From Paracoccaceae bacterium (lineage in GTDB: Bacteria; Pseudomonadota; Alphaproteobacteria; Rhodobacterales; Rhodobacteraceae): a DNA stretch of 11,846 nt. The stretch lies in the NCBI GenBank assembly GCA_012036325.1, contig JAAUPC010000072.1:1-11846 (forward strand), given 5' to 3'. Positions 1 to 6,864 of this stretch are shown piece by piece (position 1 is the stretch's first letter; each line of letters begins with the position of its first letter). A program made the translations under genes and the position numbers. The notes beneath the pieces are model-generated. The model was given only the letters and a program-made list of their open reading frames with translations, did not search any database and had not been told where the DNA came from.

Positions 1-42
1 CTTAACCCCCATGCGCTTCCCTCCCGTCAAAAGGAGCACGCC

Positions 43-896
43 ATGGACCCCCTCCACCACCTCCCCCTGACCCGAAATCGCCCCCCACCGCGCTCCTGCG
101 CGACCGCACCGCCCCTTCGACCCCGCCGCCCTCGCCCAACTCCAGCACTCCATCGCGACCGAAGGCCTCCGCACCCCCCATCGAGGTCTGGCGCCTCTCC
201 ACCCCCCGCACCCACGAAAACGGAACCCATACCTACGGCCTCATCTCCGGCCTCCGCCGCCTCACCGCCTGCGCGGCCCTCGGCCACCCCACGATCCCCG
301 CCTTCCTCCGCGCCCCCCAGACCATCGCCCAGGCCCTCGCAAGCATGGTCACCGAGAATGAGATCCGCGAACCCGTCACCGCCTGGGAAAAAGCCGCCCT
401 CATCCTGAACGCGATTGAGGAGGGCCACTTCGACACCCCCGATCAGGCCATCGCCACCCTCTTCCCCAGCGCCCCCCGCACCACCCGCACCCGCATCCGC
501 AACCATGTGAGCGTGGTCGAAGCCCTCGCCCCCCTCCTCACCGACGCGGCCCTCCTCACCACCCGCCAACTCGACACCCTCGCCGCAGCACTCCAGTCCG
601 GGCATGAGGACCTCCTCACCGCCACCCTCCACCCCGTCATGGGTCTGGGGGTTGAGACGCAATGGTCCACCCTCCGCCCCGTCCTGCAGGATGTGCTGCG
701 TGAGCCCACCAACCCCACCACCCGCCGCCCCCGCAGGCTCCTAAAGCTCCGCCAGGGCCTGACGATCACGCGGGAGGCCAGCCCCGGCGGCTGGGTTCTG
801 CGGTTCAGCGGGCCTCAGGCGAAGAGCCCGGGGCTGGCGGACGACGTGATGTCGAAGGTGGAGGAGTGGTTTGGGGGGAATGATAAGTTGGGATGA
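43..896 (+). pseudogene. ParB/Spo0J-like DNA-binding protein, frame disrupted near its start
   Basis: The rebuilt product is a ParB-type protein of about 283 residues. An N-terminal ParB fold is visible: LPLTEIAP, LLRDRTA, FDPAALAQLQ, GLRTPIEVWRL, then YGLISGLRRLTA and ENEIREPVTAWEKA (ParB boxes), followed by a helix-turn-helix-like stretch (TRTRIRNHVSVVEALAPLL). AAGGAG at 32-37 supports the ATG at 43. Reading it through needs one extra C in 71-73, one extra C in 81-86, one missing C in 112-115 and one extra C in 174-179; from 180 to the TGA at 894-896 the frame is open. With those four changes the length is a whole number of codons. Chromosomal ParB-like relatives in Rhodobacteraceae have the same core, usually with a longer N-terminus. 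The role (partitioning, regulation or other) is unknown. If the indels are real the gene is broken, leaving at most a 183-residue C-terminal product from 345; if they are assembly errors it is intact. The frame corrections are inference from family conservation. Confidence 0.75.
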
Positions 897-903
897 AAGG
901 ACC

Positions 904-2241
904 CTATCTGACGATTGGATCAAGAACCGATCCGCTGGAAATGCCCGTCAACCGTTGGTGCATTGCAATGGCTTCGCCTTCTGTCAGCGAAGCGACACAG
1001 TCTGAGGCAATCCGAGCCGGAGATAGACCATTGTCTTCGACGAGGTGGTGAAATCGGCGAGGGAGAACACGAGGCTTTTTGTCTTCTATTTCGCCCAAGA
1101 AGTCAGCGAACAGGCTCTCCAGAATCCGGCGTTGTCCCAATTGCTGGGCTGCCAGAGAGGGCGAAGACAGTATGTAGTCCCGCGCAATTTGCTTAAGAAG
1201 CTTCACTTCGTCTTCGTAAATTTGATCTAGCGATACTCTTGATTGTCCAGGACTGTAATCCTTCGGCTCAACTAGTTTAGTTTCGCGTATGTAACGCCCG
1301 ATCAAGGTCGAGGTCAGGGAGCGGATCGCCAGTCTTTGTTGATGCGTTCCTTCGTAGGCTCCCGACAGAATTGTTGCACGGAAGCCTTCAAACAAGCCGG
1401 TTAGGCGACGATGCGCGTCGCGTAGACGCCCCTTTGCGTTAGTGGGTGCTCCGTGCCACTTCTTGAGTGAGTTATCGATGATCTTCTCGGCATCCGGGGC
1501 ATCTGTTCCGATGATCCTCGACCACGGAATGGCGTTGCAACGATGGAAGTCTTCCAGATCGTGGACTGAGTATGCAATATCGTCAGCCCAATCCATCAGC
1601 TCGGCTTCCAAAGTCCGCTGGTCCGGTTCATGCCCAGCGCGGCAGAAGTCGAAATCATCCTTCTCGCTTATGTAATAGCCCCACTTCTTGGATTTTCCTG
1701 CGGCTTTCCCCGCCTCGGTATTGTCTCTCGCCCAAGGGTACTTCAGCAGTGCAGCCAAAGTAGCGCGTGTCAGGTCTAGGCCCTCGCATTGTGGGAATCT
1801 GATGGCCAGCTTTGTCACGATACGAAAGGACTGTGCGTTGCCCTCGAAACCCTCAGGATCGAGGCAAGGATCTTGTCCGTTCGGCCGGGTTAGAATGTCG
1901 TCCAGGGTCTCTTCGCCGATATGCCCAAAAGGAGGGTGGCCGAGGTCATGTGCTAAGCAGGCGGCTTCGACAACTTCGACATCTAAACCGTGGAACTCAG
2001 CCGCGTCTTTTTGCTCGCGAATGCAGTACTCTGCGAGCCTGCGCCCGACCTGCGCAACCTTGATGGAGTGGGTGAGCCTGTTGTGAAATACATCAGCTTC
2101 GCCGGCCCTGACGATCTGCGTGACACCATCGAGCCGGCGAAATGACGTTGAATACAGTACTCGGTCCCTGTCGCGCTGGAACTCTGACCGCTGGTCGCCA
2201 TCGGCCGCAGAGTGCCGCCTAGTAGGTCTCTCTACGGGCAC
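904..2241 (-). CDS. dgt: HD-domain dNTP triphosphohydrolase (dGTPase-like), accessory
   Basis: Predicted to hydrolyse dGTP or other dNTPs to the nucleoside plus triphosphate in the cytoplasm. The 445-residue protein has the Dgt signatures in order: FQRDRDRVLYSTSFRRL (21-37), HNRLTHSIKVAQVGRRL (53-69, metal-binding His58), CLAHDLGHPPFGH (95-107, the HD pair His98/Asp99 plus His102 and His107), GNAQSFRIVTKL (134-145) and WADDIAYSVHDLEDF (218-232, the closing Asp). All HD residues are present, so it is probably active. The start is GTG at 2241, with AAGG overlapping the stop codon of the upstream gene, 8 bases away; the two genes look like one operon. Its 3' end meets the ParB-like gene convergently with a 7-base gap and no visible terminator. 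GC content and codon use are plainly lower than in neighbouring genes, which suggests transfer. It differs from my recollection of the housekeeping alphaproteobacterial dgt near argS (FRRLDGVTQIVRAGE rather than an FRRLKHKTQVF type). The defence role is inference. Confidence 0.9.
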   Translation of the reverse strand: MPVERPTRRHSAADGDQRSEFQRDRDRVLYSTSFRRLDGVTQIVRAGEADVFHNRLTHSIKVAQVGRRLAEYCIREQKDAAEFHGLDVEVVEAACLAHDLGHPPFGHIGEETLDDILTRPNGQDPCLDPEGFEGNAQSFRIVTKLAIRFPQCEGLDLTRATLAALLKYPWARDNTEAGKAAGKSKKWGYYISEKDDFDFCRAGHEPDQRTLEAELMDWADDIAYSVHDLEDFHRCNAIPWSRIIGTDAPDAEKIIDNSLKKWHGAPTNAKGRLRDAHRRLTGLFEGFRATILSGAYEGTHQQRLAIRSLTSTLIGRYIRETKLVEPKDYSPGQSRVSLDQIYEDEVKLLKQIARDYILSSPSLAAQQLGQRRILESLFADFLGEIEDKKPRVLPRRFHHLVEDNGLSPARIASDCVASLTEGEAIAMHQRLTGISSGSVLDPIVR

Positions 2242-2249
2242 AGCGTACC

Positions 2250-2483
2250 TTAAGCAGCTACTCGCACATTGTGCACCAAGCGCATGTCGCCTCCCACCAC
2301 TACAGCCCGTTGATTGAGGAGCATCGACAACGCTACTTCCGCATCGGCCCGCGCAACGCGCTCTTGCTCACAGAATTCACGAACGAGTGTTCCTGCATCC
2401 ATTGGTTGTCCGCGCTTGGCAAGAAACTCAAAGATAAGCATGCTCAACGCGACCGTCTGGTCGGCGCGATCTTTAGCGGTCAT
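2250..2483 (-). CDS. Small winged-helix-like protein ahead of the dGTPase gene
   Basis: An unrecognised 77-residue protein. Residues 10-22 (TVALSMLIFEFLA) look like a first helix. GTLVREFCEQ (31-40) and RADAEVALSMLLNQ (45-58) look like the two helices of a helix-turn-helix. RAVVVGGDMRLVHNV (59-73) fits a beta-hairpin wing. There are no membrane or signal segments. The ATG at 2483 has a GAGGG ribosome site about six bases upstream. It lies 8 bases before the dGTPase start on the same strand, so the two are probably co-transcribed. A 26-base imperfect palindrome lies 18 bases upstream of its start, as expected for an autoregulated repressor. The alternatives are a dGTPase accessory subunit or an antitoxin-like partner. 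The fold is inferred from helix and strand pattern only; no family is recognised. Confidence 0.65.
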   Translation of the reverse strand: MTAKDRADQTVALSMLIFEFLAKRGQPMDAGTLVREFCEQERVARADAEVALSMLLNQRAVVVGGDMRLVHNVRVAA

Positions 2484-2501
2484 GTCTTTCCCTCACCATC
2501 C

Positions 2502-2527
2502 TTGGCGTGTTACGCCCAACGCGCCAA
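2502..2527. promoter_or_regulatory. 26-base imperfect palindrome, candidate operator of the winged-helix/dGTPase operon
   Basis: The arms TTGGCGTGTT and AACGCGCCAA match at 9 of 10 positions (the tenth is a G-T wobble), around the 6-base centre ACGCCC. It ends 18 bases upstream of the winged-helix start codon, where a repressor could block transcription. It could instead act in RNA as a leader hairpin. The symmetry is directly visible; the operator role is inferred. Confidence 0.5.
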
Positions 2528-2547
2528 CGCTGGACGAGTTCCCAACA

Positions 2548-2566
2548 GTGCAACGTCGTCTTGCAC
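2548..2566. repeat. Perfect inverted repeat GTGCAA-N7-TTGCAC
   Basis: Six-base arms are perfectly complementary around CGTCGTC, 64 bases upstream of the winged-helix start on the minus strand. The size suits a dimeric regulator site near the promoter, but no clear -35/-10 pair is visible around it. Short repeats like this also occur by chance. Confidence 0.35.
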
Positions 2567-2719
2567 AATGCGCGAGACGCCTTTCCAGACCCTTAACGAG
2601 GTGTCAGGGTTGATGCGGGACCTTGTGCGCAGCCTGCCACCATTGATTCCTCGACGCAAGTAACTTGTTCCGTCGCTATCTTTGGCACCGTGTGTGCACC
2701 CAAACTCGGGCAGATTTGT

Positions 2720-2761
2720 GGCCTTTCGGTCGCAACGGAAGGCCGGGTTTGCTGAAAATCC
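2720..2761. other. Two adjoining stem-loops, unassigned
   Basis: Stem one pairs 2720-2728 with 2736-2744 (nine pairs including one G-U, loop GTCGCAA). Stem two follows without a gap and pairs GGGTTT (2745-2750) with AAATCC (2756-2761), loop GCTGA. Neither is followed by a T run on either strand, so this is not a standard intrinsic terminator. It could be part of a small RNA or leader, or the remains of an intergenic repeat. Confidence 0.3.
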
Positions 2762-2864
2762 GCAGCATCACGAAAGGTTCATTCGGAGTCTGGAAAGCTA
2801 CTACCCCTTAACAAACCCCTAACGCCCACAGCTAACCCCTTGGAATTCTTAGCGGCCCCCACCC

Positions 2865-2879
2865 TGTCCACCGTGGACA
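2865..2879. repeat. 15-base palindrome beside the slyX stop codon
   Basis: TGTCCAC-C-GTGGACA is perfect with 7-base arms and one centre base, starting 4 bases past the slyX stop. As RNA it could form a six-pair stem with a three-base loop, but no T run follows in either direction. It is either a weak transcription end for slyX or a protein-binding palindrome. Confidence 0.35.
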
Positions 2880-2883
2880 CCTC

Positions 2884-3081
2884 TCACCAGTGCGGCGGGC
2901 GGACGTTCGCGTCTGGGGTCTCGCGGAGGGCCTCCTCCTCCGCGGCCCGCTCCATCAACAGCCGAACCCGCCGCTCCAGCCCCGCGATTTCCCGGGCCTG
3001 TGCGGCCACCACATCCGACAGGTCCTCCACCGCCCGGATCAGGTGGGCCACCTTCTCTTCCAGATCGACCGACCCCATCAT
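2884..3081 (-). CDS. slyX: SlyX family protein
   Basis: A 65-residue protein matching the SlyX family: a short alpha-helical coiled coil (about residues 6-52; [18 protein letters not shown] and [17 protein letters not shown]) and the diagnostic C-terminal RPPHW. The molecular function of SlyX is not established. The first codons are ATG-ATG (3081 and 3078); the G run at 3083-3088 is better spaced for the second, so the product may be one residue shorter. It is divergent from hisS with 66 bases between them. The same minus-strand frame stays open upstream to 3717, antisense to hisS, but only this final part resembles a protein. Confidence 0.85.
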   Translation of the reverse strand: MMGSVDLEEKVAHLIRAVEDLSDVVAAQAREIAGLERRVRLLMERAAEEEALRETPDANVRPPHW

Positions 3082-3090
3082 ACCCCCCGC

Positions 3091-3119
3091 TTGCCCGTGC
3101 ACCCCCCATCCGATACACG
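3091..3119 (+). promoter_or_regulatory. Candidate promoter of hisS-hisZ-hisG
   Basis: TTGCCC (3091-3096), a 17-base spacer and TACACG (3114-3119) lie in the slyX/hisS gap, 28 bases before the hisS start. The -35 is fair and the -10 poor (three of six), so this rests on position and spacing. Confidence 0.3.
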
Positions 3120-3147
3120 GACCCCGACCAAAAGCGAAGGCCAAGCC

Positions 3148-4611
3148 ATGGACAAACCCCGCCGCCCCCGCGCCGAGACCCCGAAGGGATTCCGCGACTA
3201 CTTCGGACCCGAGGTCACGATGCGGAAAGCCATGCTCGACGCCATCGCCGCCGTCTACCACCGCTACGGATTCGATCCCTTGGAGACGAGCGCGGTCGAG
3301 ACCGTCGAGGCCCTCGGCAAGTTCCTCCCCGACGTGGACCGCCCCAACGAAGGCGTCTTCGCCTGGCAAGAGGACGCCGCCGATTGGCTGGCCTTGAGAT
3401 ACGACCTCACCGCCCCCCTCGCCCGCGTCGCCGCCCAGTACCGCAACGACCTCTCCTCCCCCTACCGCCGCTACGCGATGGGCCCCGTCTGGCGGAACGA
3501 GAAACCCGGACCGGGCCGCTTCCGGCAGTTCTACCAATGCGACGCGGACACGGTCGGCTCCGCCTCCGTCGCCGCCGACGCCGAAATCTGCGCGATGCTG
3601 GCCGATGCGCTGGAGACCGTCGGCATCCCCCGCGGCGACTATGTGGTGAAGGTCAACAACCGCAAGGTCTTGAACGGGGTGATGGAGGTCGCGGGTCTGG
3701 CGGGCGACGACAGGCACGCCGAACGCGGCATCGTCCTGCGCGCCATCGACAAGATCGACCGCCTTGGACCAGAGGGTGTCCGCGCCCTCCTCGGCGAGGG
3801 TAGGAAGGACGAGAGCGGCGACTTCACCAAGGGCGCCGGGCTTTCTCCGGACCAGGCCGAGGTTGTCATGGGCTTCACCACCGCCAAGCGCGACAGCGGG
3901 GCAGCGACGGTTGCCCGCCTGCGGGAACTGGTGGGCGCCTCAGCCATCGGGGGAGAGGGGGTGGCCGAGCTGGAGGAGATCGCCGCCCTCCTTGCCGCGC
4001 AAGGCTATGGCCCCGATCGTATCGTCATTGACCCTGGCGTCGTCCGTGGTCTTGGCTACTATACCGGGCCGGTCTATGAGGCTGAGCTTACCTTTGAAAT
4101 CCTTGATGAAAAGGGCCGCAAGCGCCAGTTCGGATCAGTCGCGGGGGGGCGCTATGACGGCCTTGTCAAGCGCTTCACCGGGCAGGACGTTCCGGCGACG
4201 GGGGTTTCCATCGGGGTGGACCGGCTGCTTGCGGCGTTGCAGGCCAAGGGGCGGATGCAGGGGGAGACCTCTGGCCCCGTGGTCGTTACCGTGATGGACC
4301 GCGACCGGATGGCGGATTACATGGCCATGGTGGGTGAGTTGCGCCAGGCGGGCATCCGGGCTGAAGTCTACCTTGGCAACCCGAAGAACTTTGGCAACCA
4401 GCTGAAATATGCGGACAAGCGAGCCTCTCCCATCGCCATCATTCAGGGGGGCAATGAAGCGGCCGCGGGCAAGGTCATCCTTAAGGACCTGATCCTTGGC
4501 GCGAAGATCGCCGAGAATGCCACGCTTGAGGAGTGGAAGGACCGCCCCGCGCAGGTTGAGGTTGACCGCGCCGATCTGGTGGCCGGTGTCCGGAAGATGC
4601 TGGGCCAATGA
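3148..4611 (+). CDS. hisS: Histidyl-tRNA synthetase
   Basis: Charges tRNA-His with histidine in the cytoplasm. The 487-residue class II synthetase has the N-terminal [12 protein letters not shown] (11-22), the substrate segment [12 protein letters not shown] (83-94), the motif 2 region [15 protein letters not shown] then [12 protein letters not shown] (106-134), the histidine-specific [11 protein letters not shown] (301-311), the motif 3 region [15 protein letters not shown] (350-364) and a C-terminal anticodon-binding domain. The insertion around 205-240 ([13 protein letters not shown]) is as I recall it in alphaproteobacterial forms; enzymes of this group are known to recognise a tRNA-His lacking the extra G at -1. 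The frame is open from 2890, but homology begins at the ATG at 3148, which has GAAGG just upstream, and the earlier part is antisense to slyX. The stop overlaps the hisZ start (ATGA), so the two are translationally coupled. Confidence 0.97.
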   Translation: MDKPRRPRAETPKGFRDYFGPEVTMRKAMLDAIAAVYHRYGFDPLETSAVETVEALGKFLPDVDRPNEGVFAWQEDAADWLALRYDLTAPLARVAAQYRNDLSSPYRRYAMGPVWRNEKPGPGRFRQFYQCDADTVGSASVAADAEICAMLADALETVGIPRGDYVVKVNNRKVLNGVMEVAGLAGDDRHAERGIVLRAIDKIDRLGPEGVRALLGEGRKDESGDFTKGAGLSPDQAEVVMGFTTAKRDSGAATVARLRELVGASAIGGEGVAELEEIAALLAAQGYGPDRIVIDPGVVRGLGYYTGPVYEAELTFEILDEKGRKRQFGSVAGGRYDGLVKRFTGQDVPATGVSIGVDRLLAALQAKGRMQGETSGPVVVTVMDRDRMADYMAMVGELRQAGIRAEVYLGNPKNFGNQLKYADKRASPIAIIQGGNEAAAGKVILKDLILGAKIAENATLEEWKDRPAQVEVDRADLVAGVRKMLGQ

Positions 4612-5707
4612 CCCCCAAGGCCGCCATCCGCGCCGAGGGAGAGCGCCTTCTGGCCGCCTTCATCGCCGCCGGGGCCGTTCCGGTTGAGGCGGACATCCTG
4701 CAGCCCGCCGAAACCCTGCTGGACCTGTATGGCGAGGACATCCGTGCCCGCGCCTATGTCACCCGCGACCCCCTGCGCGGCGAGATGATGCTGCGCCCGG
4801 ATTTCACAGTGCCGGTTGTGCAGGCCCATATGGCGCATGGCGCGGACCCGGCGCGCTATGCTTATCTGGGCGAGGTCTTCCGCAAACAGGGCCGCGTCTC
4901 GGCGCGGGCATCGGAATATCTGCAGGTCGGGTTCGAAGTCTTTGACCGCGCCGCCCCGGAAGCCGCCGATGCCGAGGTCTTTGCCCTTTTTCAAAGCGTG
5001 CTGGCTGACTTGGCCCTGCGGCCTGCAACCGGGGATATCGGCATCCTGATGGCTGCTGTGCGGGGGCTGGACACGACCCCGCAGCGCCGCGCGGCCTGTT
5101 GCGTCACATCTGGCGGCCAAAACGGTTCCGCGCGCTTCTGGACCGGTTTTCGGGCCGCGCCCCGGTGCCTGCGGCGCGGGCAGACCTGCTGGAGCGGCTG
5201 GCCAAGGGGTCTTTGCCGTCGCTGATCGCCGAAGCGGGCATCTTTGTCGGCATCCGCTCGGCCGTGGAAATCGCTGCGCGGGCTGAGGCTTTGCTGCAGG
5301 ATGCAGAGGCCAAGCCGATCTCGGCCCCCGAAGCGGCCCTCTTGTACGATCTTCTGACGCTGGAGGCCCCGGCTGAGGCGGCCTTGGCGCATCTGCGGGG
5401 GATCACGCCGCTTTTGCCCGCGATTGCCCCGGCAGTCGACCGTTTTGCCACCCGGCTTGAGGCTTTGGCGGCAAAGGGTGTGGAAGTGGCGACCTTGCCC
5501 TTTGCGGCAAGCCTTGGCCGCACCAGCCTGGAATACTATGACGGCTTCGTCTTCAGCTTTCATGCGGCGGATACGTCGCTGCCCCCCGTGGCCAGCGGCG
5601 GGCGCTATGATGCCCTGACGGCGGTTCTTGGGGCAGGGGCCTCGATCCCGGCAGTGGGGGGGGTGATCCGGCCCGGCCTTGTTGCGCGGCTGCGGGGCCA
5701 AGCATGA
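4608..5707 (+). pseudogene. hisZ: HisZ, ATP phosphoribosyltransferase regulatory subunit, with a -1 frameshift
   Basis: HisZ is a catalytically inactive HisRS paralogue that forms a complex with short-form HisG and is needed for the first step of histidine synthesis. Visible parts are MLRPDFTVPVVQAHM (61-75), YAYLGEVFRKQGRVSA (84-99), YLQVGFEVFD (104-113), and later SLEYYDGFVFSF and VASGGRYDAL. The frame from 4608 reads correctly to about residue 163 (TTPQRRAA) and then goes wrong; the correct continuation (LLRHIWRPKRF) lies in the frame used from 5099 to the TGA at 5705-5707. Adding one C at 5095-5096 restores a 366-residue protein. It overlaps hisS and hisG by ATGA at each end. A real frameshift would be expected to cause histidine auxotrophy unless another hisZ exists; with hisS and hisG intact, a sequencing error is the simpler explanation. 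Confidence 0.9.
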
Positions 5708-6390
5708 CCAAGGGTGACATGATCAAGATCGGGGTGCCCTCCAAAGGCCGTTTGATGGAACAGACCTTTGACTGGTTCGGCCAGCGCGGCCTGACCATGC
5801 GGCGCACCGGGGCCGAGCGGGAATATTCCGGCGCGGTGGAAGGGATGGCCGGGGTAAAGCTGGTCCTGCTGGCCGCCTCTGAAGTGCCACGCGAGCTGGC
5901 GGCGGGGCGGATTGACCTGGGTGTGACCGGGACCGACCTGGTGCGCGAGGATCTGGCCGACTGGGCCACTCTGGTGGAAGAGGTGGCACCCTTGGGCTTT
6001 GGCCGGGCTGACCTCGTCATCGCCGTGCCATCGGTCTGGGTCGATGTCGACACGCTGGATGATCTGGACGCGGCGGCGGCGGCCTTTCGCGTGGCGCATG
6101 GCTTCCGCCTGCGGATTGCCACCAAGTATCATCGGATGGTGCGGGACTTTCTGACCGAAAACGGCGTGGCCGATTACCAACTGGTCGACAGTCTGGGCGC
6201 GACGGAGGGCACGGTGAAGAACGGCACCGCCGAGGCGATTGCCGATATCACCAGTTCAGGGGAAACGCTGCGGGCGAACCACCTGAAGATCCTGTCGGAC
6301 GGGCTGATCCTGCAGTCGCAGGCGGTGCTGTTCCGGGCCAGGGCCTCGGGCGCGGAACTTGGGCCGCTGCTGGCCAGGCTGGGGTTCTGA
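5704..6390 (+). CDS. hisG: ATP phosphoribosyltransferase catalytic subunit, short form
   Basis: Joins ATP and PRPP to phosphoribosyl-ATP, the first step of histidine synthesis. At 228 residues it is the short form lacking the C-terminal regulatory domain, so it depends on HisZ. Key segments are IKIGVPSKGRL (7-17), DLGVTGTDLV (71-80), ADLVIAVPS (102-110), RLRIATKYHRMVRDFL (135-150) and LVDSLGATEGTVKNG (160-174), with the PRPP-loop region ADITSSGETLRANHL (180-194). The start ATG overlaps the hisZ stop (ATGA). An in-frame ATG five codons later (5719) gives the more usual MIK start and is also possible. Confidence 0.96.
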   Translation: MTKGDMIKIGVPSKGRLMEQTFDWFGQRGLTMRRTGAEREYSGAVEGMAGVKLVLLAASEVPRELAAGRIDLGVTGTDLVREDLADWATLVEEVAPLGFGRADLVIAVPSVWVDVDTLDDLDAAAAAFRVAHGFRLRIATKYHRMVRDFLTENGVADYQLVDSLGATEGTVKNGTAEAIADITSSGETLRANHLKILSDGLILQSQAVLFRARASGAELGPLLARLGF

Positions 6391-6410
6391 CGGCAAACCG
6401 GCTTGGACGG

Positions 6411-6437
6411 TTGACCTGCTGCAACGCCGCCTATGTT
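6411..6437 (+). promoter_or_regulatory. Candidate promoter of the small secreted protein gene
   Basis: TTGACC (6411-6416) and TATGTT (6432-6437) are separated by 15 bases, just past hisG and 28 bases ahead of the next gene. The hexamers are good but the spacer is short. It would give the small gene its own transcript rather than read-through from the his operon. Confidence 0.3.
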
Positions 6438-6464
6438 CTGCAAAGACCCAAACCGGAGGCCCCC

Positions 6465-6814
6465 ATGTTCAAGCGTCTGACCCTGACCCTGCTTCTTGCG
6501 GCCGCGCCGGCCCAAGCCTTGCCCAAACCCTTGCCACCGGGCCCGAGATCACCGCTGCGATCAGCGGCAATACGGTGCAAGGCAGCATGTCTGCCTCAGG
6601 CGCCTATACCGAGTTCTATGGCGCCGATGGCACGATCAAGGGCGCGGATTACACCGGCACCTGGACGGTCGAGGGCGACACGATGTGCTTCAGCTATGGC
6701 GAAGCGCCGGATTGCTGGAACGTGCGGATCGAGGGTGAGGCCGTGACCTGGGTGCAGAACGGCGTCGATGGCGGCACCGGTACCATCGTTGCGGGCAACC
6801 CCAACAACTATTGA
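6465..6814 (+). pseudogene. Small secreted protein of unknown function with a one-base frameshift
   Basis: GGAGG lies six bases before the ATG at 6465, followed by a clear signal peptide (MFKRLTLTLLLAAAPAQA). The natural continuation (LAQTLATGPEITAAISGN) lies in a different frame that runs to the TGA at 6812-6814. Restoring one G near 6519-6521 (TTG read as TTGG) joins them into 116 residues. The mature part is rich in Gly, Thr and Tyr, with YTEFYGADGTIKG, YTGTWTVEGDTMCFSYG and CWNV; the two cysteines could form a disulfide, and the pattern suggests a small beta-sheet periplasmic protein. It resembles small hypothetical exported proteins of Rhodobacterales, possibly related to DUF995 (weak recollection). 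As written, the signal peptide would be followed by an unrelated frame. Confidence 0.7.
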
Positions 6815-6828
6815 CCTCTGCCCAGGGA

Positions 6829-6852
6829 CTGCGATTTTTCGCAGAAAAATCG
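6829..6852. terminator. Hairpin between convergent genes, probable bidirectional terminator
   Basis: Two alternative structures overlap: CTGCGA-TTTT-TCGCAG (6829-6844), and CGATTTTT-CGCAG-AAAAATCG (6832-6852) with perfect 8-base arms. The site sits between the convergent secreted-protein gene and the DUF1489 gene. The T and A tracts lie inside the stem rather than after it, so it is not a textbook terminator; the location is the stronger argument. Confidence 0.5.
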
Positions 6853-6864
6853 TGCCCCCTGCCG

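Larger units (their letters stand above)
2484..2883. other. Gene-free interval between the dGTPase cassette and slyX
   Basis: No coding sequence is convincing in 400 bases. Plus-strand frames here are continuations of the antisense of the winged-helix gene, and the minus strand has only tiny frames. The interval holds two inverted repeats just upstream of the winged-helix gene (2502-2527 and 2548-2566), two adjoining stem-loops (2720-2761), a C-rich stretch with three TAAC copies (about 2804-2841) and a 15-base palindrome beside the slyX stop (2865-2879). Composition is intermediate. It may contain the boundary of the low-GC insertion, but I found no matching repeat at the other end near 897-903, no tRNA and no integrase remnant. 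Confidence 0.6.

Noticed and set aside
27..662. Long minus-strand open frame opposite the ParB-like gene
   Set aside because: Gly/Glu-rich low-complexity translation typical of the antisense of high-GC coding DNA; ParB homology is on the other strand.
2777..2791. LexA-like site GTTC-N7-GTCT
   Set aside because: The second half has two mismatches to GTTC and is not at a recognised promoter.
2808..2823. CtrA-like site TTAA-N7-CTAAC
   Set aside because: One mismatch in a C-rich stretch with other TAAC copies, and over 300 bases from the nearest plausible start codon it could serve; chance is likely.
2890..3147. 86-codon N-terminal extension of hisS
   Set aside because: Pro/His-rich, no homology, antisense to slyX; the ATG at 3148 has a ribosome site and matches the family start.
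3082..3717. Upstream extension of the slyX frame, antisense to hisS
   Set aside because: Only the last 65 residues match SlyX; the rest is antisense to conserved hisS sequence.
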